Source of the DNA: Methylobacterium oryzae
GTDB lineage: Bacteria > Pseudomonadota > Alphaproteobacteria > Rhizobiales > Beijerinckiaceae
NCBI RefSeq assembly: GCF_021398735.1
Contig: NZ_CP090349.1
Coordinates: 5,702,001-5,766,000 of the forward strand
Length of the DNA: 64,000 nt
Direction of reading: 5' to 3'
The notes under the pieces are model-generated. The model was given only the letters and a program-made list of their open reading frames with translations. It did no database searches and was not told the DNA's origin. The number at the start of each line of letters is the position of its first letter. The first letter of the stretch is position 1. The translations under genes and the position numbers were made by a program. This document shows positions 1 to 8,215 of the stretch, piece after piece.

Positions 1-283
1 GGTCGATGACCACGAGGCAGTCCGGCTCCTGGGGCAGCATGCCGCCGGTCATCACGAGGTCGGCGGCCTGGATCTGCGCGTCCGTCAGTTCCTCGCAGTT
101 GCGGTTGACGAGCGTCACCTGCCAGGCCGGCGGCAGCATCGCGGCCAGCGTGATGAGGCCCAGCGGCGGCGCCGGCGCGCGGGCGCCCTGCAGCTCCATG
201 GCCTCTTTGAAGTTCCACATCGAGTTTTCGTAGAACTTCGGGAACACCATCAGCACGCGCGGGGCCGTGTTCGCTTCCGACAT
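1..283 (-). CDS. B12-binding radical SAM protein, 5' part only
   Basis: Only the first 94 residues lie in the window; the gene runs off the left edge. The N-terminus (VLMVFPKFYENSMWNFKEAM, then APAPPLGLITLAAMLP, later VMTGGMLPQ) is the Rossmann-like cobalamin-binding start typical of B12-dependent radical SAM proteins of the DUF4070 group. The complete protein at 21839-23482 has the same layout (PQGLLLIAAYM, FVSGMHIQ), so the window holds two relatives. The radical SAM cysteines would lie further left and cannot be seen. Start: the ATG at 283 follows a purine-rich stretch; no other Met precedes the conserved VLMVFP motif. Family is fairly sure; substrate unknown. Confidence 0.8.
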   Translation of the reverse strand, partial: MSEANTAPRVLMVFPKFYENSMWNFKEAMELQGARAPAPPLGLITLAAMLPPAWQVTLVNRNCEELTDAQIQAADLVMTGGMLPQEPDCLVVID

Positions 284-547
284 GCCAGTTTCCCTCGTTC
301 ACACGCACGGTCCCGGCCCGACCGGAGATCGGGGCGGGTACAGGATCGCTCCCCTGACCTGCGGGCGAATTAAGGCCGTTTTTCGCTCCCGCAGCAATCG
401 GAGCCGCCGATCCCGACAGGACGCGCGTCCGGGCCCCGCGAATCAACCCCGCCGACGGGTCCCGGGGCGGATCCGGCCCGTTTGCCGCGGGGCTGCGCCA
501 TTCGGGCGACAGGTCCCGCCAAAACCGTCCCGGCCCGTCACGGCCTG

Positions 548-1390
548 TCACGGCCCGACGCGGAACCGCTCCGGCCGCGTCCCATCGGCGTCGGTGAAGC
601 CGTAGATCCGCGCGAGGTCGCCGGCATGCAGCACGGCGCCCGCCCGGGCGGCGATGCCGGGGTCGGCGGCGAGCGCCGCGAGCGCCCGGCCGGCGTAGAG
701 CGGGCTCTCGGTGGCGTGCTGGATGTGACCGAGGTCGCGCGCCCGCTCGGTGGCGACGAAGCCCGGCGAGAGGCCGAGGGCGGTGACGCCGTGGGGCGCG
801 AGTTCCCGGGCGAAGGCCAAGGTCAGCCGGTTGGTCGCGGCCTTGGCGGAATCGTAGAACACGTCGCCGAGGTAATCCTCGGTCCCGAAGGAGACGAGCG
901 CCAGCAGCCCGGCCCGCGCCGCCACCATGGCGGGGGCGACCGCCCGGGCGAGCAGCAGGGCCGGCAGCGGCCCGGCCTCGAGGAGGCCGATGTACGGCTC
1001 CGCCGAGCGGCGCCAGAACGGCGTGCCCCAGCCGGCCCCGTCCGGGTAGCGCTCGCCGTCGTAGCCCTCGTTGCCGCTCCACACGCTGCAGGCCGCGACG
1101 TCGATCCGCCCGAACCGGCGCAGAGCCCAGTGGACCAGCGCATCGGTGGCACGCTCGGAGCGGTGATCGCAGAGGTAGTGGTGACCGCGGCCGCCGGCGG
1201 CGTCGACCGCGCGGGCCGTGTCCTCGATCGCCTCGGCGCGCATCTCGGTGCGCGGGCCGGTCTCGCTGGAGCGGGCCGTGACGATCACCGTGGCCCCCGC
1301 CTCGCCCAGCGCCCGGGCGAGGCCCCGGCCGACGCCCCGCGACGCGCCCGCGACGAGGCAGATCTTCTGGGAGAGGTCGGGCGGGCTCAC
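548..1390 (-). CDS. SDR-family oxidoreductase
   Basis: 280-residue short-chain dehydrogenase/reductase. The N-terminal cofactor loop is GASRGVGRGLA (residues 15-25) and the catalytic YxxxK appears as YDSAK. The insertion around GNEGYDGERYPDGAGWGTPFW is longer than in a minimal 250-residue SDR, which places it in the extended, uncharacterised SDRs often found with fatty-acid genes. Its ATG overlaps the stop of the enoyl-CoA hydratase gene by 4 bases (ATGA), and the acyl-CoA dehydrogenase lies upstream, so the three are probably co-transcribed and act on one CoA-ester or carbonyl substrate. The actual substrate is not evident. Confidence 0.88.
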   Translation of the reverse strand: MSPPDLSQKICLVAGASRGVGRGLARALGEAGATVIVTARSSETGPRTEMRAEAIEDTARAVDAAGGRGHHYLCDHRSERATDALVHWALRRFGRIDVAACSVWSGNEGYDGERYPDGAGWGTPFWRRSAEPYIGLLEAGPLPALLLARAVAPAMVAARAGLLALVSFGTEDYLGDVFYDSAKAATNRLTLAFARELAPHGVTALGLSPGFVATERARDLGHIQHATESPLYAGRALAALAADPGIAARAGAVLHAGDLARIYGFTDADGTRPERFRVGP

Positions 1391-2154
1391 GCCGAGGCGG
1401 CGGGCTTCGACCGCGACAGGAAGGCGGCGAGCCGCTCCTGGGACTCGGGCGAGCGCAGCTGCGCGTCGAAGGCTCTGGCCTCCGCCTCCAGGGCCGCCTC
1501 GACCTGCGCCTGGTCGCCCCGGATCAGCGCCCGGGACGCCGTCAGCGCCCCGCGCGGCAGGGCGGCGAGGCGCGCGGCCTGCGCGATGGCCTGCTCGACC
1601 AGCATGTCGGCGGGTAGCACCGCGTTGACGAGGCCCAGGGCCTGCGCCTCGTCGGCCTCGAGCGGCCGGGACAGGAGCAGCAGCTCGGTCGCCCGGAGCC
1701 GGCCGACTCGCAGGGGCAGCAGGTAGCTCGACGCCGCCTCCGGCACGAGGCCGAGCTCGACGAAGGGCATGCGCAGGCGCGCCGCCGGGCTCGCGTAGAC
1801 GAGGTCGCAGTGCAGGCAGAGGGTCGCGCCGATGCCGACCGCGATCCCGTCGACCGCCGCCACCATCGGGGTGCGGGTCCGGGCGAGCTGGCGGATGAAG
1901 GCCAGCGCCGGCGAGGAACTGAATCCATCACCGGCATGCCCCATGAAATCGGCGAGGTCGTTGCCGGCGCTGAACATGCCGGGCTGCCCGGCGAAGACCA
2001 CGGCGCCGACCGCGTCCGACGCGTCGGCCTCCGTCAGGCCCGCGCGCATCGCGTCGTACATGGCGCACGTGAGGGCGTTCTTCTTCTCGGGGCGGTTCAG
2101 GGTGATCAGGCGGACGCCGCCCGCGAGGTCGTCGATCGTGACGGGTTCGGCCAT
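1387..2154 (-). CDS. Enoyl-CoA hydratase/isomerase family protein
   Basis: 255-residue crotonase-fold protein. The oxyanion-hole segments are visible (SAGNDLADF near residues 62-70, and DGIAVGIGATLCLHCDLVYA). The later segment FVELGLVPEAASSYLLP carries the Glu at the usual second catalytic position. Such proteins hydrate or isomerise 2-enoyl-CoA thioesters in the cytosol. The gene lies 10 bp downstream of an acyl-CoA dehydrogenase and overlaps the SDR gene by 4 bp, which supports a small beta-oxidation-like operon. The sequence does not separate hydratase from isomerase activity; the closely spaced PEAASS motif is common in isomerase-like members. Confidence 0.9.
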   Translation of the reverse strand: MAEPVTIDDLAGGVRLITLNRPEKKNALTCAMYDAMRAGLTEADASDAVGAVVFAGQPGMFSAGNDLADFMGHAGDGFSSSPALAFIRQLARTRTPMVAAVDGIAVGIGATLCLHCDLVYASPAARLRMPFVELGLVPEAASSYLLPLRVGRLRATELLLLSRPLEADEAQALGLVNAVLPADMLVEQAIAQAARLAALPRGALTASRALIRGDQAQVEAALEAEARAFDAQLRSPESQERLAAFLSRSKPAASA

Positions 2155-2164
2155 GATCCGCTCC

Positions 2165-3904
2165 TCAAACCGCCAGCGCCAGGGCGGCGTCGTCCGTGAA
2201 GGCGCCGCCCTCGACCACCGCCTGCTCCAGGCCGGAGGCGGCCACCAGGAGGTTCTCGGCGTAGAACCGGGCGAGCACGATGCGGGCCGCGTGCGCCGGG
2301 TCCGTCTCGCCAGCCTTTCGGGCAGCGCTCGCGGCGAGCGCGCCCCGGGCGAGGCAGGCGGCGCCCAGCGTCAGGCCGAACAGGCGCAGGTACGGCGTCG
2401 CGCCGGCGAGCGCCGCCTCGGGGCGGTTCGAGCTCAGCGCGGCGAGCTGGTGGCTCGTCGCCCGGTCGAGACTGCCGATCCCGTCGCGCAGCCGCGCCGC
2501 CATGTGGCCGAAGGCCGGGTCGCCGGCCTTGAGCAGTCCCTCCGCGGCGCGGCGCATCCAGGCGATCTGCGACCGCGCGGTGGCCCCGCCGTTCAGCGGC
2601 AGCTTGCGGGCGGTGAGGTCGATGGCCTGGATGCCGTTGGTCCCCTCGTAGATGCCGAGGATGCGGGCGTCGCGCATGAGCTGCGCCGCCCCGGTCTCCT
2701 CCACGAAGCCCATGCCGCCGTGGACCTGCACACCGAGCGAGGTCACCTCGTTGGCGAGGTCCGTCGCGAACGCCTTCGCGACCGGGGTCAGCAGCGAGGC
2801 GCGGTCCAGGGCCGCCTGCCCCTCCGGTCCCTTCGACGCGTCGAGGGCCGCGGCGGTGAGGTAGCAGATGGCGCGGGCGGCGGCCGTCGAGGCCTTCATG
2901 GTGAGCAGCATGCGCTGCACGTCCGGATGGGCGGCGATCGGGCTGGTCGCCTCGGCGGCGCCCACCGCCTTGCCCTGGCGGCGCTCCTGCGCGTAGGCGA
3001 GCGCCCGCTGGGTCGCGGCCTCGGCGATTCCGACGCCCTGCAGGCCGACATTGAGCCGCGCCGCGTTCATCATCGTGAACATGCAGGCCAGACCCTTGTT
3101 CTCCTGGCCGATCAGCCAGCCGGTGGCGCCGCCGCCGTCGCCGAACGCCATCGAGCAGGTCGGCGAGGCGTGGATGCCGAGCTTGTGCTCGATGCCGGAG
3201 CAGCGCAGGTCGTTGCGGGTGCCGTCCGGCAGCACTTTCGGCACCAGGAACAGGGAGATGCCCCGCGTGCCGGCGGGCGCCTCGGGCAGCCGGGCCAGGA
3301 CGAGGTGGACGATGTTGTCGGCGAGGTCGTGCTCGCCGTAGGTGATGTAGATCTTGTTGCCGGTGATCCGGTAGGTGCCGTCGCCCGCCGGCACCGCCCG
3401 GGTGCGCAGGAGGGCGAGGTCGGAGCCCGCCTGCGGCTCGGTCAGGTTCATGGTGGCGGGCCATTCACCCGAGACCAGCTTCGCGAGGTAGCGCGCCTTC
3501 AGGTCGTCCGAGCCGTGGGCCGCGAGCGCCTCGATGCCGCCCTGGGTCAGGAGCGGGCAGAGGCCGAAGGCGAGGTTGGCGCCGTTCCACATCTCGGTGC
3601 AGGCGGCCTCGATCAGCTTCGGCAGGCCCTGCCCGCCGTGGTCGGCCTCGGCCGAGAGCCCGTTCCAGCCGCCCTCCGTGAAGGTGCGGTAGGCCTCGCG
3701 CCAGCCGGGCGGCGTGGTGACCTCCCCGTCCGCGAAGGGAGTGCCGTGCCGGTCGCCGACCCGGTTGAGCGGCGCGATCACGCCGGCGGCGATGCGCCCG
3801 GCCTCGGTCAGGATCGCCTCGGCATCGTCGGGATCGACCGCGTCGAGCCCGGCCACGTGCCGCAGCGTGAAGAGCATCTCGGGGACCGGGGCGCGGTAAC
3901 TCAT
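2165..3904 (-). CDS. Acyl-CoA dehydrogenase, long (about 580 aa) class
   Basis: 579-residue FAD-dependent acyl-CoA dehydrogenase. Landmarks are the FAD/substrate motif MNLTEPQAGSDL, the middle beta domain with ITGNKIYITYGEHD, and the C-terminal motif YEGTNGIQAIDL, in which Glu is the expected catalytic base. It is about 200 residues longer than standard dehydrogenases because of an extra C-terminal helical region (about 440-579). This is the architecture of the 3-methylmercaptopropionyl-CoA dehydrogenase (DmdC)/FadE-like class; the exact substrate cannot be told. It is first in an operon with the hydratase and SDR genes. The ATG at 3904 is preceded by GGGAGG. Confidence 0.92.
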   Translation of the reverse strand: MSYRAPVPEMLFTLRHVAGLDAVDPDDAEAILTEAGRIAAGVIAPLNRVGDRHGTPFADGEVTTPPGWREAYRTFTEGGWNGLSAEADHGGQGLPKLIEAACTEMWNGANLAFGLCPLLTQGGIEALAAHGSDDLKARYLAKLVSGEWPATMNLTEPQAGSDLALLRTRAVPAGDGTYRITGNKIYITYGEHDLADNIVHLVLARLPEAPAGTRGISLFLVPKVLPDGTRNDLRCSGIEHKLGIHASPTCSMAFGDGGGATGWLIGQENKGLACMFTMMNAARLNVGLQGVGIAEAATQRALAYAQERRQGKAVGAAEATSPIAAHPDVQRMLLTMKASTAAARAICYLTAAALDASKGPEGQAALDRASLLTPVAKAFATDLANEVTSLGVQVHGGMGFVEETGAAQLMRDARILGIYEGTNGIQAIDLTARKLPLNGGATARSQIAWMRRAAEGLLKAGDPAFGHMAARLRDGIGSLDRATSHQLAALSSNRPEAALAGATPYLRLFGLTLGAACLARGALAASAARKAGETDPAHAARIVLARFYAENLLVAASGLEQAVVEGGAFTDDAALALAV

Positions 3905-4017
3905 ACGATCCTCCCGTGTGGCGGCCCGCCCGCTCGTTCGATCCGGGGCGGGTTTGACCGCGCCCGCGCACCGGCGCTAGGGCGGGGCGAGGATAGGCGC
4001 GCGGGGCTCGCACCGCC

Positions 4018-5040
4018 ATGACCTCGGAGACGGCTTCCCGCATGAATGATCCCGGGTCAACGGTCCCGGCCGCGACCCGGCGGCTCACCGCCGACGCGGC
4101 CGGCCTCGCGGAGGCCGCCGCTCTCCTGCGGGCTAGCCGCCTCGTCGCCTTCCCCACCGAGACCGTCTACGGGCTCGGGGCGGACGCAACCGACCCCGGG
4201 GCGGTGACGGGCATCTTCGCCGCCAAGGCGCGGCCGCGCTTCAACCCGCTGATCTCGCACCTGCCCGACGCGGCGGCAGCCCTGGCGGAGGGCGTCTTCG
4301 ACGCGCCGGCGCGCCGCCTCGCGGAGGCCTTCTGGCCCGGACCCCTGACCCTGGTCGTCCCGGCGCACGCGGGCACGCGGGTCTGCGACCTCGCCCGCGC
4401 CGGCCTGCCGAGCCTCGCCCTGCGGGTTCCGGCGCACCCGCTCGCGCGGGATCTCCTGGCGGAGGTCGGGCGGCCGGTCGCGGCGCCCTCGGCCAACCGG
4501 TCCGGGCGGGTGAGCCCGACCCGGGCCGCCCACGTCCTCGACGATCTCGCCGGCCGCATCGCCGCGGTGCTCGACGGCGGCGACACGCCGGTGGGCGTCG
4601 AGTCCACGGTGGTGGCCTGCCTGGGCGGCACGCCGCGGCTGCTGCGGCCCGGCGGCGTCACCCGGGCGGCGCTCCGGGCGGTGCTCGGCCTCGACCCGGC
4701 GGCGCCCGTGGCGGCGGATGCCGACCGGCCGGCGGGCCCGGGCATGCTCGCCTCGCACTACGCGCCGCGGGCGCGGGTCCGCCTCGACGCGGTGCGGGTC
4801 GAGCCCGGCGAGGCGGTCCTGCTGTTCGGGTCCCGCCCCCCGACCGGTCACGAGACCGCGCGCGCCAGTCTCAACCTGAGCCCGGCGGGCGACCCCGCGG
4901 AGGCCGCTGCCCGGCTGTTCGGCGCCCTGCGCGACCTCGACGCCTCGGGGGCGGAGACCATCGCGGTCGCGCCGATCCCCGAGGACGGGCTCGGCGAGGC
5001 GATCCGAGATCGCCTCGCCCGGGCGGCCGCGCCCCGCTGA
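4018..5040 (+). CDS. tsaC: L-threonylcarbamoyladenylate synthase (Sua5/TsaC type)
   Basis: Full-length Sua5-type enzyme (340 aa). It makes threonylcarbamoyl-AMP from threonine, bicarbonate and ATP for the t6A37 modification of ANN-decoding tRNAs. The YrdC domain carries FPTETVYGLGADA, the nucleotide-binding AKARPRFNPL and the conserved APSANRSGRVSPT. After the linker GPGMLASHYAPRA comes the C-terminal Sua5 domain (about 240-340). The short TsaC form lacks that domain. The gene is divergent from the acyl-CoA dehydrogenase and ends before a strong terminator. A second Met eight codons in (4042) could be the real start; the conserved region begins later, so both fit. Confidence 0.93.
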   Translation: MTSETASRMNDPGSTVPAATRRLTADAAGLAEAAALLRASRLVAFPTETVYGLGADATDPGAVTGIFAAKARPRFNPLISHLPDAAAALAEGVFDAPARRLAEAFWPGPLTLVVPAHAGTRVCDLARAGLPSLALRVPAHPLARDLLAEVGRPVAAPSANRSGRVSPTRAAHVLDDLAGRIAAVLDGGDTPVGVESTVVACLGGTPRLLRPGGVTRAALRAVLGLDPAAPVAADADRPAGPGMLASHYAPRARVRLDAVRVEPGEAVLLFGSRPPTGHETARASLNLSPAGDPAEAAARLFGALRDLDASGAETIAVAPIPEDGLGEAIRDRLARAAAPR

Positions 5041-5137
5041 CGGCGAAGAAATTTTCGCCGGCCGCGGAACAGATTTCGGCCTGATCCGTTTATTGATCAC
5101 GAAGGCCTTCTCAGCCCCCAATGGCCTTTTTCCTTTC

Positions 5138-5165
5138 AGGCTCGGAGCAATCCGAGCCTTTTTTC
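5138..5165 (+). terminator. Rho-independent terminator after tsaC
   Basis: A perfect 9-bp stem AGGCTCGGA / TCCGAGCCT with a GCAA tetraloop is followed by a run of T (TTTTTT then CTT). The T-run is on the plus strand, so it ends tsaC transcription. A weaker AAGGCC...GGCCTTTTT hairpin lies just before it (5102-5131), so the two could act in tandem. It sits between convergent tsaC and wrbA. Confidence 0.9.
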
Positions 5166-5173
5166 TTGGCTTC

Positions 5174-5776
5174 TCAGTCTCGGGCCAGCTTGGCGGCAAT
5201 GCCCGCCACGTGGCGGCCCTGGAACCGCGCGCCCTCCAGCTCGACAGCACTCGGCTGGCGGGACCCGTCGCCGTCCGCGATCGTGCTGGCGCCGTAGGGC
5301 GTGTTGCCCTTCACCGCCTCGACGCCCGCCTGCCCCTGGAAGCTGTAGGGAAGGCCGACCACCACCATGCCGTGGTGGAACAGCACCGTGTGGAAGCTCG
5401 TCAGCGTCGTCTCCTGGCCGCCGTGCTGGGAGGCCGTGGAGGTGAAGACCGAGCCGACCTTGCCGACCAGGGCGCCCTTCATCCAGAGCCCCCCGGTCTG
5501 ATCGATGAACTGCTTCATCTGCGAGGCCATGTTGCCGTAGCGGGTCGGCGTGCCGAAGATGATCGCGTCGTAGTCGGCGAGTTCGGCGACGGTCGCGACC
5601 GGCGCCGCCTGATCGAGCTTGAAGTGGCTCTGCCGGGCGACCTCCTCCGGGACCAGCTCGGGCACGCGCTTCACGACGACCTCGGCCCCCGTCTCGCGGG
5701 CGCCCTCGGCGACGGCGTAGGCCATCTGCTCCACGTGACCGTAGGTCGAGTAGTACAGCACCAGAACCTTCGCCAT
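5174..5776 (-). CDS. wrbA: NAD(P)H:quinone oxidoreductase WrbA
   Basis: 200-residue flavodoxin-like FMN protein that reduces quinones by two electrons and so avoids semiquinone radicals. Visible WrbA features are the phosphate-binding [14 protein letters not shown] at the N-terminus, [19 protein letters not shown], the [10 protein letters not shown] segment and a C-terminal [11 protein letters not shown]. The start was placed at ATG 5776 ([10 protein letters not shown]) because the flavodoxin strand begins there and AGGAGAG lies just upstream; the longer in-frame extension would run through the operator. It is divergent from a LysR regulator and shares a repeat-rich intergenic region with it, which suggests control by that regulator. 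Confidence 0.95.
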   Translation of the reverse strand: MAKVLVLYYSTYGHVEQMAYAVAEGARETGAEVVVKRVPELVPEEVARQSHFKLDQAAPVATVAELADYDAIIFGTPTRYGNMASQMKQFIDQTGGLWMKGALVGKVGSVFTSTASQHGGQETTLTSFHTVLFHHGMVVVGLPYSFQGQAGVEAVKGNTPYGASTIADGDGSRQPSAVELEGARFQGRHVAGIAAKLARD

Positions 5777-5856
5777 CGGGTTATCTCTCCTGCGGGTCGG
5801 ACGTCCGGCCGAATCGTCGGCCGACGGAAGGCCCCTGCATCGCGCATTTGCCGCCT

Positions 5857-5902
5857 TGCAAGAATGCGCCGACATGCAAGATTGATCTTGCACAGATGCA
5901 AG
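5857..5902. promoter_or_regulatory. TGCAAG-repeat operator between wrbA and the LysR gene
   Basis: A perfect inverted repeat TGCAAGATTGATCTTGCA (5875-5892: 8-bp arms, 2-bp centre) is flanked by two further TGCAAG copies at 5857-5862 and 5897-5902. The left copy is itself the palindrome CTTGCAAG (5855-5862). Copies are spaced 18 and 22 bp, about two helical turns. Position between divergent wrbA and a LysR-type gene makes it the likely binding array of that regulator. The right-hand copy lies 10 bp before the regulator's own start, consistent with autoregulation. Confidence 0.65.
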
Positions 5903-5911
5903 GTTCGGGGC

Positions 5912-6784
5912 GTGGCGCTCGATTGGGACGAATTCCGGTTCGTGAAGGCGGTGGCCGATCGGGGCGGCCTGACCGCGGCGGCGGCCGAACTGGGTATCAA
6001 TCACTCTACGGCGTTCCGGCGCCTCGCCGCCCTGGAGGCGCGGCTCGGCGCGCGCCTGTTCGAGCGGCTGCGCACGGGCTACGTGCCGACCGCCGCCGGG
6101 CAGGCGATGATCGAGGCGGCCGGGCGCATCGAGCTGGACGTGGCACGGTTCTCCCGCGCGGTGGCGGGACAGGGCGAGACACCCTCCGGCGAGCTGCGGG
6201 TGACCGCGCCGGCGGGCTTCGCCGCCGAGCTGCTGATGCCGATGCTGGCGAGCTTCGCGGAGCGTTATCCTGAGATCCGGATCGAGCTCATCCTCGCCGA
6301 GGCGACCCTCAACCTGTCGCGCCGGGACGCCGACGTGGCGATCCGGATCAGCCGGGAGCCGAGCGAGACCCTGGTCGGGCGCCGCCTCGCCCTCACCGCC
6401 TGGGCGGTCTACGGCCGCGCCGACCGCGCTTACGGCGACCTGGCCCGCGAGACGTGGATTAGTCCGAGCCCGCTGGTGGCGGGGGGCTCGCTCACGCGGT
6501 TCGTGGAGGCGCGGGTGCCGTCCGACCGTGTCCGCCTGCGGATCAACGCGGTGCTGGGCCTGGAAGCGGCGGTCGAGGCCGGTCTCGGCATCGGTCCGCT
6601 TCCCTGCTTCACGGCCGACCTCAATCCGGCGCTGCGACGGCTGTCAGGGCCGCACCCGGAACTCGGGGCGGACCTCTGGATCCTGACGCATCCGGACTTG
6701 CGCCACGCGGCGCGAGTCCGGGCCTTCATGGAGCACGTTGCCGAGGCGTTGCTGCCGCTGCGGGCCCGGTTCGAGGGCCGTTGA
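5912..6784 (+). CDS. LysR-type transcriptional regulator
   Basis: 290 residues. N-terminal winged helix-turn-helix (about 5-64, with [20 protein letters not shown] as recognition region and LFERL at the end), then a periplasmic-binding-like effector domain (about 90-285) beginning [16 protein letters not shown]. The start was set at GTG 5912 (reads [13 protein letters not shown]) because the HTH begins immediately; longer in-frame starts would extend through the operator and wrbA promoter. It is most like the DNA-binding/effector layout of LTTRs that control a divergent oxidoreductase, here wrbA. Inducer unknown; a quinone or other electrophile is a guess from wrbA. Confidence 0.88.
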   Translation: MALDWDEFRFVKAVADRGGLTAAAAELGINHSTAFRRLAALEARLGARLFERLRTGYVPTAAGQAMIEAAGRIELDVARFSRAVAGQGETPSGELRVTAPAGFAAELLMPMLASFAERYPEIRIELILAEATLNLSRRDADVAIRISREPSETLVGRRLALTAWAVYGRADRAYGDLARETWISPSPLVAGGSLTRFVEARVPSDRVRLRINAVLGLEAAVEAGLGIGPLPCFTADLNPALRRLSGPHPELGADLWILTHPDLRHAARVRAFMEHVAEALLPLRARFEGR

Positions 6785-6790
6785 CCCGCC

Positions 6791-7264
6791 TCAGCGAATC
6801 TCGACGACCTCGACCTCGTGGCCGTTCACCTCGACCACGTCGCCGATCGTCTTGCCCGTGATGGCGCGGGCGAGCGGTGCCACGTACGAGATCGAGCCCT
6901 TGTGCGGGTCGGCCTCGTCCTCGCCGACAATCCGGAAGGTCTGCCGGGTCTCCTTGCCGGATTCGTCCTCGCGGACCACCGTGACGGTGGAGCCGAACTG
7001 CACGGTGTCGCCGCCCCTGGGCTCCACGAGCTGCGCGGTGTTCTTCCGGGCCGCCCAGTAGCGCAGGTCGCGCCCGATGCGGGAATCCTCCGCCTTGTCG
7101 GCGGGGTCCAGCGAGGCGACCTCCTTCTCGAGACGCGCGACCTCGGCCTCGATCTGCGCGAGCCCCTCCGGCGTGACGAAGTTCGTGTGCGGCGAGATCG
7201 GCCGGTCCGGCAGATTCTCGAACGCTTCCCCACCCTCGGGCTCTTTGACGAATGCGACGCTCAT
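6791..7264 (-). CDS. GreA/GreB-family transcription elongation factor
   Basis: 157 residues. It has an N-terminal coiled-coil (about 35-80, LAQIEAEVARLEKEVASLD), then a C-terminal FKBP-like GreA/B domain (about 85-157) with VQFGSTVTVV, IVGEDEADPHKGSISYVAPLARAITGKTIGD and VNGHEVEVVEI. Gre factors enter the RNA polymerase secondary channel and stimulate cleavage of backtracked RNA. The coiled-coil tip carries acidic residues (DPADKAEDSR) as required. The start is ATG 7264 (MSVAFVKEPEG). An upstream in-frame Met would add an unstructured Arg-rich stretch. Alphaproteobacteria usually have another canonical greA, so this may be a paralogue. Confidence 0.85.
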   Translation of the reverse strand: MSVAFVKEPEGGEAFENLPDRPISPHTNFVTPEGLAQIEAEVARLEKEVASLDPADKAEDSRIGRDLRYWAARKNTAQLVEPRGGDTVQFGSTVTVVREDESGKETRQTFRIVGEDEADPHKGSISYVAPLARAITGKTIGDVVEVNGHEVEVVEIR

Positions 7265-7393
7265 GAAGACGCCAACACGCGAGGTACGGCAAAGGTTCCC
7301 GCGCGACGGCGGTTCGGCCGGCCCGGCGTTTTCGCCGTGGCGCGACACGGGCACCGCTCGCTAGACTCTCCGGCGATTCACCCGGAGCCGTCG

Positions 7394-8203
7394 ATGTCGT
7401 CCCTGTCCGCCGCCGAGGCCGTCGCCGCCAACCGCCAGGCCTGGGATGCCTCCGCGCCCCTGCACCGGAGCGACCCGTCTTGGGACCGGCTGACGCAGAA
7501 CTTCGCGCGGGATCCCGGCTTCTCCTGCTTCGACCCGCCGATGGAGGCGGCCTTGCGGGCGATCGGCCTCGCCGGGACCTCCGTCGCGCAGCTCTGCTGC
7601 AACAACGGGCGGGAGACGGTGTCGCTGATGAATCTCGGCGCCCGGTCGGCGACCGGGTTCGACCAGTCGGAGGCGTTCCTCGCCCAGGCCAGGGACCTCG
7701 CCGGCATCGCCGGGCGCGACTGCCGCTTCGTCGCGGGCGACGTGCACGCGATCGACGCGGAGCACGACGGTGCCTACGACCTCGCGGTGATCACCATCGG
7801 CGTGCTGGGCTGGATGCCCGACCTGCCGCGCTTCCTGGCCGTGGCGGCGCGCCTCCTGCACCCGGGCGGCCGGATCCTCATCCACGAGGAGCACCCCGTC
7901 GTGAACATGTTCGAGCCGCGGGCGGAGCAGCCGCTTCTGGTCCGGCACTCCTATTTCCGCACGGCGCCGTTCGTTGGCGAGGACGCCATCGTGTACGGCG
8001 ACGGGCCGGCCCCGCGGGTCGGACCGCATTACTGGTTCGCCCATCCCGTCGGGATGCTGATCGAGAGCCTGATCGGTGCCGGCCTCGCGATCGAGCGGTT
8101 CCGGGAGTTTCCTGACAACATCAGCAGCACGGCCTGCGACGTGCTCGCCGCCGACCGGCTCCTGCCGATGAGCTACCTGCTCCAGGCCCGGAAAGCCGCC
8201 TGA
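7394..8203 (+). CDS. Class I SAM-dependent methyltransferase
   Basis: 269 residues. The SAM-binding motif I reads VAQLCCNNGRETVSLMNLGA, where a Cys-Asn pair replaces the more common glycines; the next strand TGFDQSEAFL supplies the acidic residue for the ribose. Then follow FVAGDVHAID and YDLAVITIGVLGWMPDLP, and a post-motif HPGGRILIHEEHPV. The second half is aromatic and probably forms the substrate pocket. Substrate unknown; this group is widespread in proteobacteria. It is divergent from the GreA-family gene and convergent with the AcuI-like reductase. Start ATG 7394 fits the beginning of the conserved helix. Confidence 0.85.
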   Translation: MSSLSAAEAVAANRQAWDASAPLHRSDPSWDRLTQNFARDPGFSCFDPPMEAALRAIGLAGTSVAQLCCNNGRETVSLMNLGARSATGFDQSEAFLAQARDLAGIAGRDCRFVAGDVHAIDAEHDGAYDLAVITIGVLGWMPDLPRFLAVAARLLHPGGRILIHEEHPVVNMFEPRAEQPLLVRHSYFRTAPFVGEDAIVYGDGPAPRVGPHYWFAHPVGMLIESLIGAGLAIERFREFPDNISSTACDVLAADRLLPMSYLLQARKAA

Positions 8204-8215
8204 CGGGCGCCGGAC

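Noticed and set aside
1832..4021. A 729-codon plus-strand frame over the acyl-CoA dehydrogenase and hydratase genes
   Set aside because: It has repetitive Arg/Gly/Ala content and no domain, while the minus-strand genes have clear motifs.
5093..5911. Long N-terminal extension of the LysR gene
   Set aside because: The open frame starts before the terminator and runs through wrbA and the operator; the HTH begins right after GTG 5912.
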